DNA of 64,000 bases from Aristophania vespae (GTDB lineage: Bacteria > Pseudomonadota > Alphaproteobacteria > Acetobacterales > Acetobacteraceae): contig NZ_CP047652.1 of the NCBI RefSeq assembly GCF_009906835.1, positions 1,736,001 to 1,800,000 of the forward strand, written 5' to 3'. The first letter of the stretch is position 1, and the number at the start of each line of letters is the position of its first letter. Under the pieces are notes generated by a model, which did no database searches, was not told the DNA's origin, and was given only the letters and a program-made list of their open reading frames with translations. The position numbers were made by a program, and so were the translations under genes. Positions 9,553-20,500 of this stretch are shown here, one piece after another.

Positions 9553-12500
9553 CCCTCCTCCTTTGAAACATCATCAGCCCCAATAAGAGGAGTTTTACTT
9601 GCATTAAGCGTAGCCGCCTGCCGTAAAAGAGAGCGTGCCATTTCGATAATGGTTTCATTACGCGCTAACACAACAAGCGATACGTCAACACCAAATTCCG
9701 AACGAATGGCCATTTGCAGCTCAACCCCCGCAAGAGAGTCGATTCCAAGCTCTGAAAGTCTTGCCCCATCACCAATTGTCTCGGGGTCAATTTGTAATAC
9801 GGACCCTAACTGCCCTTTCAGACGAGCCAGTACGTAATCTAATCTTTCTGACTCTGGCAGAGAGAAAAGAATATTTAATGTATCGGAAAGGCCACCCTTA
9901 CGGCTTTCCTGCCGAACGGGAGCAAAACGAGCAACCCCCTCGAGCCATGTTAACGCCCCGAAAGCTCGTGACCAGTCAATATCAACAATGGAAAGGCTTG
10001 GCTGATCAACACGCAATAAGGCAGGTAACAAGCTGAGAGCTTTTTCTGCTTTAATTGTTTTGACACCCGCAACGTCAAATATACGATTTGCGGCCTCATT
10101 ACGCACTAACATCCCAACATCACCAATAGCGCCCCAACCAACGGCAATGGCTGTCTCGCCTTTTTGGCGACGTTTTTCGGCAAGGGCATTTAACCAGCCA
10201 TTGGCAGCAATATAAGAACTTTGACCAGGATTACCGATTTCAGTTGTAAAAGAAGAATAAAGAACGAAGTAATCCAGCTCTAAGCCTTGCGTTGCCTCGT
10301 CTAGCGCCTCTGCTCCAAGAACTTTAGGTGCCATAACGCGTTCAACACTCTCTGGTGTCAGGTTGGCGACAATCATGTCATCAACAACACCTGCCGCATG
10401 AAACACACCACAAAGCGGTTTTTCTGACGCATTAACGGATTTAACAAGCTTTTTAACGGCTTTTTTATCCGTCACATCCACTAGGTGAATATGAACCTCA
10501 ACACCAAAAGCCTTAGCGGTTTCTTTCAATGTTTCTAGAGCCTCTTGCATTTCAGGCTGGCTTGGCAAGCGACGCCCCAAGAGATGTAATGCACCGGCTC
10601 CCTGACGCAAAAGTGCTTCGGCTGTTTTAAGTCCAAAGCCGCCCATGCCCCCTGTAATGAGATAAGAACCATCAGCCTTAATCTTAGGCGGTTCTTTTTT
10701 CATTGGGCGTGCCTGAACATTGCTCAGGTCCTCAAATGAGAGGATTACTTTCCCAATATGCTTCGATGATGCCAGGAAACGGAACGCTTCCACAACCTCA
10801 GAAGCAGGAAAGACCGTATGGGGCAAGAAGCTGATTTTATTCGCCCTCGCACAATCGATAATTTCAGTAAGAATACTTCTTCCCACCCGCTCATCAGGCA
10901 TGAGGCGGTCCATATCAAATGAGAAGAAAGAAAGATTTTCGTTAAAAGGCGTGAGGTCAAGGCGACGATGTTCAACAATATCGCGCTTACCAATTTCTAT
11001 GAAACGACCCAAAGGTGCCACCAAATGCAGACTTTGTGTCAAAGCCTCGCCCGGGAGGGAATTGAGTACAACATCAACCCCCCGTCCATTTGTCGCCTTT
11101 CGAATACCATCAACAAATTCTAACGTGCGAGAATCCCATACGCCCGCGCAACCTTGTTTTCTTAGATAGTCTCTTTTTTCTTCGCTACCGGCAGTGGCAT
11201 AAATTGTTGCCCCTTTCATAAGCGCTATTTGAATAGCGGCCTGGCCAACGCCACCAGCACCCGCATGAATAAGAACGCTCTCACCTTTTTCAAGATGGGC
11301 CAATTTTAACAGCACATACCAGGCTGTAACGTAAACCAGTGGGGCTCCCACAATAGCAGGTTCTGAGTAAGCCAGAATTTCTTCAGTAAGGGGAATGGTG
11401 CAAAGATCAAGCCCATCCACATTACAGACCCGATAAAGGCTGAAGCTCTCAGGATAGATAAAGAGTAATTTCTCTCCGACTTTACGTTTTGTAACGCCTT
11501 CGCCTACAGCCACAACCTCTACAATAGATTCCATACCCAGATGGTCACCATTATAGGTTCCCTCCACCACTGATTCTGGCAGCAGGGACATTGCTTTTAA
11601 AATATCTTTAAAATTAAGACCGGCATGGGTAGTGCGAAAAACAACTTCACCTGGGCCAGGCTTAGGCACTTCATAAGCCTGCCAGCTCAAAGATTCCAGC
11701 GTTCCTGATGAGCCCGGCTTTAAGCGGATCCCTAAATGGCCATCCTGGCTCCCTTCCAATGTTTCAAAAGGCACAGGTGCAGGTTCGGGATTTAAATTAG
11801 GTTTAATGAGGCGCTCGACGTAACGCTTCTCATCACGGAGGGCTACAGTATCTTCTTCTATAGCTTCTGTAACAAACTCTGCCGCTAGATCTTCTAGCAT
11901 GTCCTCGGGCAAAATCTGCGGAAGATCGATTGATCTTATCGCAAGATCAATGCGCTCACTCTGAACACCCCGGAAAAAGCCTGTTAGGGCACGTTGTGCA
12001 GGTGACACTAACTCATCATACCCCGGGACATGATACGCATTGTGCGTCACAATAATTAATGGCAAACGTTTATGGCGTGTGCGGGTTGGTATTTTATTGA
12101 CGAAGGCTAATGCTTTTTGTACGGCCTCAATCGCAGACTGCTCGCCATTTTTATCTGGATCATGCAGATAAATAAGTGAGCGCAATTCCAAAATTTTCCT
12201 ATCATTCTCCAGTAAAGTGACAAGGTCATCTTGTTCGGTCGAAGGATAAGAAAGAACGTCCGCGCCACATTCAGTCAGGAGTGTTTCCAGGCGTGAAGCC
12301 AGATCACCAGCTTTACCAATCAGAGCAATTTTAAGCGGTTCACTTAACAGCATTTGCCGCTCAGTCATTACCCAGGAAGGTGCTAGTAAAAGACGCCCTA
12401 CGCGGCTTTCTTCATCATGCCCGGCCCGCGCTAAACGACGGCATTTCAAACCCAGAATCTCTAGAACAACCTCCCCCTCTTTATCATAAAGAGTGAGGTC

Positions 12501-15500
12501 AGCTTCAACACGTTCAGTAGAGCGATATTTTGGTTTAACAACAACAGTGACTGCCTCACATTTCTGCCCCATATAGCTCACACGGCGCATCTCTGTAGGG
12601 ACAAATAAGCTGTCATTATGACCTTCCAGCGGGAAGGCCCCAATCATCGCATGCATTGCACCATCTAAAAGTGCAGGATGAATGAAATAATTTTCTAGCT
12701 CGGATTTTTCAGCCTCTTTGAGCGAAACCTCACCGATAGAAATATTTTCGCCACGATAAAGAGCTGTTAGTGTCTGGAAAGAAGGACCGTAACCCATGCC
12801 ATGGGCAGCCAGTTCTTCATAAATTTTAGGCCCTTCAAAGCGAGTCAGCCCCTGCTTGACTACCTCAAGATCAATTTGATCTTTTTTCCAAGGGGCCGCT
12901 TGCAGCAGCGTAACCTGGCCATGGACCTGCCAATCTCCATTATAGGCTATAGTCTCGCTTGTAAAACTCAGCACACGTGATTCTGAGTCAAAACACCAGG
13001 CCACAACAGGCACAGACCCTTCTTGTAAAACAAGCGGAGCCGTAAGGCGCAGATCTTCTAAAATAGCTGGTGCTTTTGACTCAATTTGTTCGTGAGCTGC
13101 CAAAGCTGCCTCAATATAGGCAGCCGCAGGAAAGAGGGTAATATTATCAATACGATGATCAACCAGCCAGGGCATAATCACAGCCGAAATATTAGCCTGC
13201 CAGGAACGGCCAGAGTTTAACGAAGCTGTTCCCAAAACGGGATGAATGGCAAGATCCAAACGATCACGACGGGATGCCTCCATTTCCTGCCATAATTCAT
13301 TTTCGACACACCAGACATATGGCGGTAAAGCAACACGTGAAGGCCGCATGATCCAGCGCCAATCCGGCTCTGCACCACCTAAAGTAAGATTTATTAATGC
13401 CGCGGTGAGTGTTTCCTGATCATCTTCTTTCCGACGCAAACTCGGACAAACCGCTATGGTATGGCGCGTTTCCTCAGCACTTATTTTGATAGAACTTGCC
13501 AGAACAGGATGAGCAGCAATTTCTAAGAAGACTGGAAATTCATCTTTTAAAAGCTGGCGTGTAACCTCTAAAAACTGCACAGGCTCTCTGGCATTCTGAT
13601 ACCAGTATGCAGCATCATGAGGGGCATTTTCCTCCCATTTTTGGCCCGTTACTGTAGAGTAAAGTGGGCAATGAGGTTCTTGGCTTTCAAGGTCAGCTAA
13701 AGAGGAAATCAAATCGGTTTTGATTTCTTCCATAAAGGGGCTGTGATAAGGAAGCTCTACGCGTAAAAAACGCGTGAAAATGCCTTTTTCTTCCCAATCC
13801 TTGGCAAGGGATTCTAGAGACTCTTTCTCGCCAGCTAATGTGCATGATTCAGGAGCATTAATGGCGGCAATAGCGACTTTATGACCAAAAGGCTCAATCG
13901 CTTCTTTTAAGGACTCGGCACTAAGACCCACAGCCAACATCGTGCCTTTGCCCTCAAGGCGGGCTTGCAAACGACTGCGATGATAAATGACCTTAACAGC
14001 ATTTTTTAGGTCAAGAGCACCGCTGACATAGGCGGCAGCAACTTCACCCACGCTGTGGCCTGTAACGGCCCCTGGCTCTATACCTTTTTGTTTAAAAAAC
14101 TCTGCTAAGCAAATTTGTAATAAGAAGATGGCTGGCTGAGAAATAGCCGTTTCCTGAATACGAGACTCTTTTTCAGAACGGGCTAGTTCTTTTAGAATAG
14201 ACCAACCTGAAATTTCCTGAAATTCCTTATCGCATTCTTGCGCTAGACGACGAACAGAGCCCGTAGCCTTTTTTAGAAACTGGCGCCCCATGCCCCACCA
14301 TTGTGGGCCCATGCCAGAAAAAACAAAAACTGGTTTTGTTTTACGATCTGTAACAGCATCTCCTACAAAAAGGGCAGGATGTTTTTCGCCTTTTTCAAAA
14401 GCCTCAAATGCTGCCAGGGCTTCTTCTGCCTCATTTCCCCCTGCACTCGGTAAAATTACAGCGCGATGACGAAAACGGGTACGATAGGCCGCAGCAGAAA
14501 AGCAAAGCTCTTCCCAGCTTGTAAAAGCCTCGCTTTTTATGAGTTCAGCATAATTATGTGCTGTACCCTGCAATGATTTTTCAGAAAATGCAGAGAGCAC
14601 CAAAGGAATACGCTTGAAAAAACCTGTTGCCTTTACATTTTTAACACGGAATTTCTGCGCAACTTTCCTTTGTGCATTTTCCTTTTCAGCCAAAGTAGGG
14701 CGGCGTAACAGCGCAACGGCATTCGTCCCACCATAGCCAAAAGAATTCACAAGAGCATAAAGCTCTTCACTCTCCGGTAAAAATGCGGGTTTATCTTGTG
14801 GAATGGCCAGACGATATTCATCAAAAGGTATGGCTGGATTTAGTTCTGTTAAATTCGCTTGAGGTGGCACTTGCCTATGCTCAAGACAAAGCAACGCCTT
14901 AAGGACACCTAATGCGCCTGCGACAGCCTCTGTATGGCCAAGATTAGCCTTAATAGTCCCAACAACAACATCTTCACCTTTGGCCTTATGTTGCCCAACA
15001 GCACGCGCTATAGCCTTGGCCTCGATTGGGTCGCCTACAGGTGTGCCTGTACCATGAGCTTCAACATAAGCAATTTGGGAAGGCTCCACTCCTGCCTTGC
15101 GCATAACCTCTTTCATGAGGTTTTCTTGTGCATCGGCATCAGGTAGCGTGATGACGGCTGTGCGGCCATCCTGATTTACACCCGTGCCACTAATCACGGC
15201 ACGAATATCATCACCATCACGCATAGCATCTTCTATGCGCTTTAAGGCAAAAAGAACGCAGCCTTCTCCGCGCCCATATCCATCAGCAGACGCATCAAAA
15301 CTTTTTGAGCGGCCGTCCTTCGCTAAGAAATGCCCTTTAGACATGAGCATGGCCGTTTGTGGGGAGAGCATAAAATTAACGCCACCAGCAATAGCGACGT
15401 CACAATCCCCTAGCAAAAGCCCATTACAGGCCTGAGCTAGTGCCACGAGTGAAGAAGAGCAGGCTGTATCAATAGCCATTGCTGGCCCTTGAAAACCATA

Positions 15501-16004
15501 TACATGGGCCAAGCGTGCTGCCAGCATGGTCATAGATGCCGCAGTAGCTGCAAATTGATCACGGATTTGAGCCCGCATAAAGGGGCTACCGCATAAAATT
15601 AGATGATCCTGAGTAAAGCCGCCAATAAAAACGCCTGTACGAGACCCCTGTAGGTCAGCCGGTAAGAGAGCTGCATTTTCTAATAACCGCCAGCTAACAC
15701 CCAATAAGAGGCGCTGCTGAAAGTCCATTTGCATTCCCTCTCTTGGGGAAATACCAAAGAAGAGAGGCTCAAAATCATAAGAATCATGATTTAAGAAATT
15801 TCCCCAGCGCATACTTGTTTTGCCGGGCGTCTGGTCTATAGGATCGTAAAAATGTCCTATACTCCAGCGATCAGGCGGGACTTCGGTTGTCGCGTCGCGA
15901 CGGTCGAGCAAAAATTGCCAAAGGTCATTTGTGTTACCTAAATGTGAAGGCAATTCGAATCCTACGCCAATGATAGCAATTTCACCCGATCGCTTCATAC
16001 TCAT
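9549..16004 (-). CDS. Type I polyketide synthase, one fully reducing module (KS-AT-DH-ER-KR-ACP)
   Basis: A 2151-residue single-module PKS. Domains in order: KS (~6-435) with Cys182 in DTACSSS, His317 in EAHGTGT and His357 in GHTEAV; AT (~560-860) with Ser651 in GHSVGEV and a substrate motif YHSP; DH (~920-1200) with His950 and Asp1114; ER (~1430-1760) with the NADPH motif GAGGVGQAA; KR (~1775-1965) with GGMGGFG, Ser/Tyr catalytic residues in 'YSSFTTEIGNPGQSSYIAAN'; ACP (~2060-2130) with phosphopantetheine Ser2090 in LGIDSLAG. The DH motif is HxxxNxxxxP, with Asn where Gly is usual. There is no thioesterase or reductase release domain. The layout fits iterative formation of a saturated or branched acyl chain, as in mycobacterial lipid PKSs, primed by the adjoining FAAL. 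Extender choice is not clear. Start: two in-frame ATGs (16004, 15998) after AAAGGAAAA. Confidence 0.93.
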   Translation of the reverse strand: MSMKRSGEIAIIGVGFELPSHLGNTNDLWQFLLDRRDATTEVPPDRWSIGHFYDPIDQTPGKTSMRWGNFLNHDSYDFEPLFFGISPREGMQMDFQQRLLLGVSWRLLENAALLPADLQGSRTGVFIGGFTQDHLILCGSPFMRAQIRDQFAATAASMTMLAARLAHVYGFQGPAMAIDTACSSSLVALAQACNGLLLGDCDVAIAGGVNFMLSPQTAMLMSKGHFLAKDGRSKSFDASADGYGRGEGCVLFALKRIEDAMRDGDDIRAVISGTGVNQDGRTAVITLPDADAQENLMKEVMRKAGVEPSQIAYVEAHGTGTPVGDPIEAKAIARAVGQHKAKGEDVVVGTIKANLGHTEAVAGALGVLKALLCLEHRQVPPQANLTELNPAIPFDEYRLAIPQDKPAFLPESEELYALVNSFGYGGTNAVALLRRPTLAEKENAQRKVAQKFRVKNVKATGFFKRIPLVLSAFSEKSLQGTAHNYAELIKSEAFTSWEELCFSAAAYRTRFRHRAVILPSAGGNEAEEALAAFEAFEKGEKHPALFVGDAVTDRKTKPVFVFSGMGPQWWGMGRQFLKKATGSVRRLAQECDKEFQEISGWSILKELARSEKESRIQETAISQPAIFLLQICLAEFFKQKGIEPGAVTGHSVGEVAAAYVSGALDLKNAVKVIYHRSRLQARLEGKGTMLAVGLSAESLKEAIEPFGHKVAIAAINAPESCTLAGEKESLESLAKDWEEKGIFTRFLRVELPYHSPFMEEIKTDLISSLADLESQEPHCPLYSTVTGQKWEENAPHDAAYWYQNAREPVQFLEVTRQLLKDEFPVFLEIAAHPVLASSIKISAEETRHTIAVCPSLRRKEDDQETLTAALINLTLGGAEPDWRWIMRPSRVALPPYVWCVENELWQEMEASRRDRLDLAIHPVLGTASLNSGRSWQANISAVIMPWLVDHRIDNITLFPAAAYIEAALAAHEQIESKAPAILEDLRLTAPLVLQEGSVPVVAWCFDSESRVLSFTSETIAYNGDWQVHGQVTLLQAAPWKKDQIDLEVVKQGLTRFEGPKIYEELAAHGMGYGPSFQTLTALYRGENISIGEVSLKEAEKSELENYFIHPALLDGAMHAMIGAFPLEGHNDSLFVPTEMRRVSYMGQKCEAVTVVVKPKYRSTERVEADLTLYDKEGEVVLEILGLKCRRLARAGHDEESRVGRLLLAPSWVMTERQMLLSEPLKIALIGKAGDLASRLETLLTECGADVLSYPSTEQDDLVTLLENDRKILELRSLIYLHDPDKNGEQSAIEAVQKALAFVNKIPTRTRHKRLPLIIVTHNAYHVPGYDELVSPAQRALTGFFRGVQSERIDLAIRSIDLPQILPEDMLEDLAAEFVTEAIEEDTVALRDEKRYVERLIKPNLNPEPAPVPFETLEGSQDGHLGIRLKPGSSGTLESLSWQAYEVPKPGPGEVVFRTTHAGLNFKDILKAMSLLPESVVEGTYNGDHLGMESIVEVVAVGEGVTKRKVGEKLLFIYPESFSLYRVCNVDGLDLCTIPLTEEILAYSEPAIVGAPLVYVTAWYVLLKLAHLEKGESVLIHAGAGGVGQAAIQIALMKGATIYATAGSEEKRDYLRKQGCAGVWDSRTLEFVDGIRKATNGRGVDVVLNSLPGEALTQSLHLVAPLGRFIEIGKRDIVEHRRLDLTPFNENLSFFSFDMDRLMPDERVGRSILTEIIDCARANKISFLPHTVFPASEVVEAFRFLASSKHIGKVILSFEDLSNVQARPMKKEPPKIKADGSYLITGGMGGFGLKTAEALLRQGAGALHLLGRRLPSQPEMQEALETLKETAKAFGVEVHIHLVDVTDKKAVKKLVKSVNASEKPLCGVFHAAGVVDDMIVANLTPESVERVMAPKVLGAEALDEATQGLELDYFVLYSSFTTEIGNPGQSSYIAANGWLNALAEKRRQKGETAIAVGWGAIGDVGMLVRNEAANRIFDVAGVKTIKAEKALSLLPALLRVDQPSLSIVDIDWSRAFGALTWLEGVARFAPVRQESRKGGLSDTLNILFSLPESERLDYVLARLKGQLGSVLQIDPETIGDGARLSELGIDSLAGVELQMAIRSEFGVDVSLVVLARNETIIEMARSLLRQAATLNASKTPLIGADDVSKEEG

Positions 16005-16030
16005 GCAACTTTTTTCCTTTATTTTTACCC

Positions 16031-17530
16031 TTAAGAGTCTGATTCTTCTTTAGCTTTTAGAAAAAGTGATACTGAGGCTCTCAACTTTTCACGATCTACA
16101 AAACCTATTGTTTTATATGGAATTGTTTCAACCCAAATAACAGTTACTGGCGGCAAAGCAGGATAGCGTTTTCGCAGTGCTTGAGAAAGCTCATTTCCCA
16201 CCAGATCTTCATGCGTAATAAGTGCGCAATATAAAGATTGTTCGCCTTTCTCATTACGATAAATAAAAGACGCTGCGTCCGAAATAACGGGATCAGCTTT
16301 CAGAATGGAATCTATGACTGACAAGTCAAACTTGGCCCCTCCCAGTGCAACGAGGTCATCAACACGTCCGGTTAGATGAAGCTCATAATTCTGAGAGAGA
16401 AACCCCCTATCACCAGGATAAAACCACCCCTCACGAAAACGTGTCGCGCTAAATTCTGGCTCATTATAATAAGAGCGCGCCATGCCTGAAGCACGAAGAC
16501 GAATAATCCCGACATCTCCATATGGAAGAGGCCTGTCATTTTCATCTACAATTTCAACACTGGCCCAGGGGAGAATATTACCAACACTCAGCTCATTTTT
16601 ACGCAGTGCAGCCCTTTTTTCTGAAACAAGGCCGCATTCGTCTGTGCCATAGGCGATAGTAACGTGTGATGTTAGTTTCTTAAGTGTTTTTTCCAATAAA
16701 TTATTTGATAAAGCCGCCCCTACGATTGTTAAGTGAATCTGGGAAAGAGGCGCCATTGAAGGGGGTAATATTTTTATAAGATGTTCTAAGTGGGATGGAG
16801 TCATCACGACAAAAAGTGGCGTGCCGCGCACAACCTCTGAGCCAACATTTTGACTGTCAGTTTCTCTTACCGTCGTAACACTCGCCAAAGCCGCAGCAAT
16901 CATCAAAAAGGCACTGTGAGAAGCAGCACCAATTGTGCAAAGCAGGTCAGGTTTTTCTATATTCTGACGTAGGTTGGATAAAACTGTCGTACTATCCTGG
17001 TAGATTAAGCGTAAGATAGCACTCTCAATTTCTGAAAAACTAAAAGCAATAGCGTGGAATTCTTTATCTGTTCCCGCTGCTATTGAAACACGACATAAAT
17101 CATTTGGATCTACCGAAACCGGAGGGAAATAAGACTCCGGACCGTCATCCTCAACCCCGGCAAGCACCTTACGAAACCATTTATCGTCAAGTGAAAGGAT
17201 TTTTTCTTTTGAGGAAAGATCACCACCACTTGAGATAATGAGATCGGGATTTAAAAGAGCAAGAGCTTGTTCAGGAACCTCTGAATCAGGCAAAGATGCA
17301 CTCGCCAAACCTAGACGGGACAGGGCCAAAAGCAACAGCCAATGCCGCCATAAGTCAGGACATTGCACAGCAATAAACGGTGCAGACAGTCCTCTTAAAT
17401 TCTGCAATGCTCGCGCAACACGACTCACTGAAGCTTCTAGGCGTGCAAAACTACATTGCCGCGCGAGTCCTCCGAACGCCAGCGCATCTTTATAGCGCTG
17501 CGCATTACGGAGGACAAAACGATCAAACAT
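16031..17530 (-). CDS. AMP-binding (ANL) superfamily protein, catalytic motifs degenerate
   Basis: A 499-residue relative of acyl-CoA synthetases and adenylation domains. Recognisable parts are 'IAYGTDECGLVSEKRAAL' in the A5 position, 'VGNILPWASVEIVDENDRPLP', 'REGWFYPGDRGFLSQNYELHLTGRVDDLV', and a small C-terminal domain. Two essential motifs are lost. The Ser/Thr/Gly-rich ATP loop reads SIAAGTDKEFHAI, and the catalytic lysine motif (normally GKxxR) reads G-Phe477-V-D-R. Normal adenylation is therefore doubtful; the protein may be a binding or scaffold partner, or may use an adenylate made elsewhere (for example by the FAAL). It lies 26 bp before the PKS gene and 62 bp after the SLS-Hint gene in the same direction, so it very likely belongs to the same pathway. 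Confidence 0.8.
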   Translation of the reverse strand: MFDRFVLRNAQRYKDALAFGGLARQCSFARLEASVSRVARALQNLRGLSAPFIAVQCPDLWRHWLLLLALSRLGLASASLPDSEVPEQALALLNPDLIISSGGDLSSKEKILSLDDKWFRKVLAGVEDDGPESYFPPVSVDPNDLCRVSIAAGTDKEFHAIAFSFSEIESAILRLIYQDSTTVLSNLRQNIEKPDLLCTIGAASHSAFLMIAAALASVTTVRETDSQNVGSEVVRGTPLFVVMTPSHLEHLIKILPPSMAPLSQIHLTIVGAALSNNLLEKTLKKLTSHVTIAYGTDECGLVSEKRAALRKNELSVGNILPWASVEIVDENDRPLPYGDVGIIRLRASGMARSYYNEPEFSATRFREGWFYPGDRGFLSQNYELHLTGRVDDLVALGGAKFDLSVIDSILKADPVISDAASFIYRNEKGEQSLYCALITHEDLVGNELSQALRKRYPALPPVTVIWVETIPYKTIGFVDREKLRASVSLFLKAKEESDS

Positions 17531-17592
17531 CCTCGCTCCTATAGACGCAGTTTGGTCTTAATATCTCACCCGAGAACCCAGCACAAAATGTG

Positions 17593-20500
17593 CTAGGCGC
17601 TTAGGGCAGGAGAATCAGAGACAGAAGATATAGGATATGGGCCGCCTGCCTCAAGCTGAATAGAGAGCAGCATCCTCTCTCCTTCTGGGACGTAACATTC
17701 AGGAAGAGGTAAGAAAGCGTCACCCATTGTCCAGCGATGAGGTCCAGCTTCAACCACACTCCAGCCAGGCAGATTATCACGCTCTAAATGAGCCGTAACA
17801 TCTATTTCGCGCCCACCAACCCACAACTCAACCTTACCGACAAGAACGCCAAGATCGCGGCGGTCATCAATGAAGGGTCCAATTGTTGCAGATGGTCTAA
17901 AGCTATTGGAAACTAGCCTTACACCACGCGCATTAGCCGGCAGATAGAAAATGGCGCGACCATTACTCTCACGACTTTTCTCAATAACTGTTCCATTATC
18001 CAAGATCAGACGCAATTGTGAATCTTCAGTGTAGTTTTGTTTCTGGGCTTGAAGATCTGCCTCTTTGTACCCCAGACTGACAGCACGCTCGCGGAAGTTA
18101 TTATAAAGTGGCTCAACAAAATCACGACTTACCTCTAGAGGTGCCGCTGCATCATTATGCCATGTCAGTTCTCTTAAGCGAACGATACGTCCCATATCCT
18201 CATTTTCGGATTTAATGGAACGACGCTCACCCGTATTGAGGTAGCTTTCAGTCAGGGTATTATTTGCCCAGATAACGGAATGAAGCTCTGTTTCAACATG
18301 GTAATAATCATAGCTCTCCTGGCTATAATCATACCGGATTGAAGCGCCATTAACCAACATACGTGCAGGAACAAAGCGCCCTTCAAGATAGAAACAATGT
18401 TCAGGTGTGACAAACAAGTCTTGAGATGGCACACCAGGTGCAAAGGCATCTTTACAAACCTGAACGGCCCAGCCAGCTAACTCATCTGGCATGTTTTTGT
18501 TAACAACGCTATGGCGTTTCAAGACCGAAGTGACTTCACGCACTGACTTTTGTCCATTTTCATAGACAAAAATGCGATCACCTTTTTTGACATTTTCAAC
18601 TGCTGTCTCACCTTTTTCAAGGCGCAACAAGGTTCCAGGTAAGAAACATTTATCATAGATGATAATGGTATTACCATATCCGTCATCTAATAATTGGAAG
18701 CCATTATCAGGTGAGGATTGACCCTCTGAATCAGGGTAATTACCCATAAGATCCAGCGTCCAGGTCTGGCCATTTTCCGTAACGACAAGCTTACCATTCT
18801 GCACGAAAGTCGTGCCTTCGGAATCGTATTTAAATCCTAGAATTCTCAGACGGGCATTATAACCCATTGAGGTCTGGGTCATGACCGCGCCGCTTTCAAT
18901 GGTGAGAATCCCACCTAGAGAGCCAGACTGCACCGCACCCACGATTGTTGTGGAGGTCATGCTACCGCCAGAAGCAGTCCTGCTAGCGTCATCTTTACTT
19001 GTAATGACAGCTCCAACAGATGTTCCGCCAGAATAAACTGTTAGGCTATGGCCATCCGTAACGGTTGGACCACCAACCCAGCCACCACTTGCAACCGTGA
19101 TGCTAATAGCTGAAGCACCTGAAAGGAACAGACCCGACCCACCGGCAAGAATCTGCACATCTCCCACAGTTGCGCCGGCTTGAACCGTGCCATAACCGCC
19201 AGAAATAACAAGCTGATCAACAACACCGCCAACAACAGCACTACCAGCCGTTGTAACAGTTGCACTGGTGAGAGTGCCACCAGAAATAACAGTAGCTGTA
19301 CCCCCTGATGCCACTAGCGCACTATCAAGTGTGCCGCTTTCATCAATAGTGACAGCACCACCAGAACCCGATGCAAATGCGATGGTGGCGCTGCCGACAT
19401 GACCACCAGAGGCAATCTCTACCTGACCACCAGAAACCAGAGCACTACCGACTTCACCACCATTATCAACAAACATTGAGCCAGGGACAAGCATTGCCCC
19501 GCCAACATTTCTATTGGTTGTGATTGTAGCGGTGTCGATAGAACCACCACTTTCGACAATAACCTCACCGCGGCGCGTGGCAACAGCATTATTGATATGA
19601 GCGCCACCATGCACGTAGAGTCTACCACCAGCAGAGGCTACAACATCGTCAAGCCCCGCTCCGCTCATAATGTGCAAGTCACCATGATGATATTTTGGAT
19701 CATTGATGACAGTTGTGTAATCGCCCCTGACGAAAGCCTGGTTGCCCTGGATTTGAGCGCCAGAGAAGAGATAGGCCGTACCACCACTTATAAAGAGGTC
19801 ATTAATATAACTGTCAGCACCTGCGCTGATAACACCGCCTTTTTGCACAGAAACATGCTCAATAGCAGCACTAGATAGAATTATTGTACCTGCTGCATTT
19901 GGAACAGCGTTGGTCGTATCATCGCCATAGGCCGCAGCACTAAAGACAGAAGCCCCACTGCCGATATCAACCACCCCTGCCCTACCAGCAGAGACGACGC
20001 CATTTTGAATAACCGCCCCGCCCAGGAAGGATAAATGACCCTGGTTATTAGGGTCACCAGTCACGGCGATTGCGCCAGCCGTGGCGCCGGAGTTCATAAC
20101 CGCCTCACCACCGCTAACGGTCAATTTATCAACAAAGGCACCTGATAATATAGAACCAAGACCACCACTATTGACTGTGATGTCGGAGCCTATGGCTCCG
20201 TTCTGCATTACTAATTCACCGCCATTGATCTGCAACCCGCCACCGGAGCCGCCATTTTCAATGACAATTTTACCATTATCTACGTTAGTGCCAGACCCCA
20301 GGTAACCGCCAGACTGAACATCGACATAGCCGCTATTTACCGTTTGTAGAGCTACACCACCGCTAGAGACATATACCTCACCGCCTGACTGCACCGTAGT
20401 TTGTATCGCCGAACCACCATCAGAAATCAGCTCAACACCACCAGAGGTAATGACAGAACTTGTGGCATAACCATCTGAGCCAACAATTTCGGTGCCGCCA

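Noticed and set aside
10720-11169. A 149-codon plus-strand frame opposite the PKS
   Set aside because: Antisense shadow of the ER domain; composition and lack of any family features argue against a gene.
17580-17594. Short hairpin AGCACA-AAA-TGTGCT at the end of the SLS-Hint gene
   Set aside because: Only 6 bp, no T run, and ANL translation continues 62 bp later; unlikely to terminate the operon.
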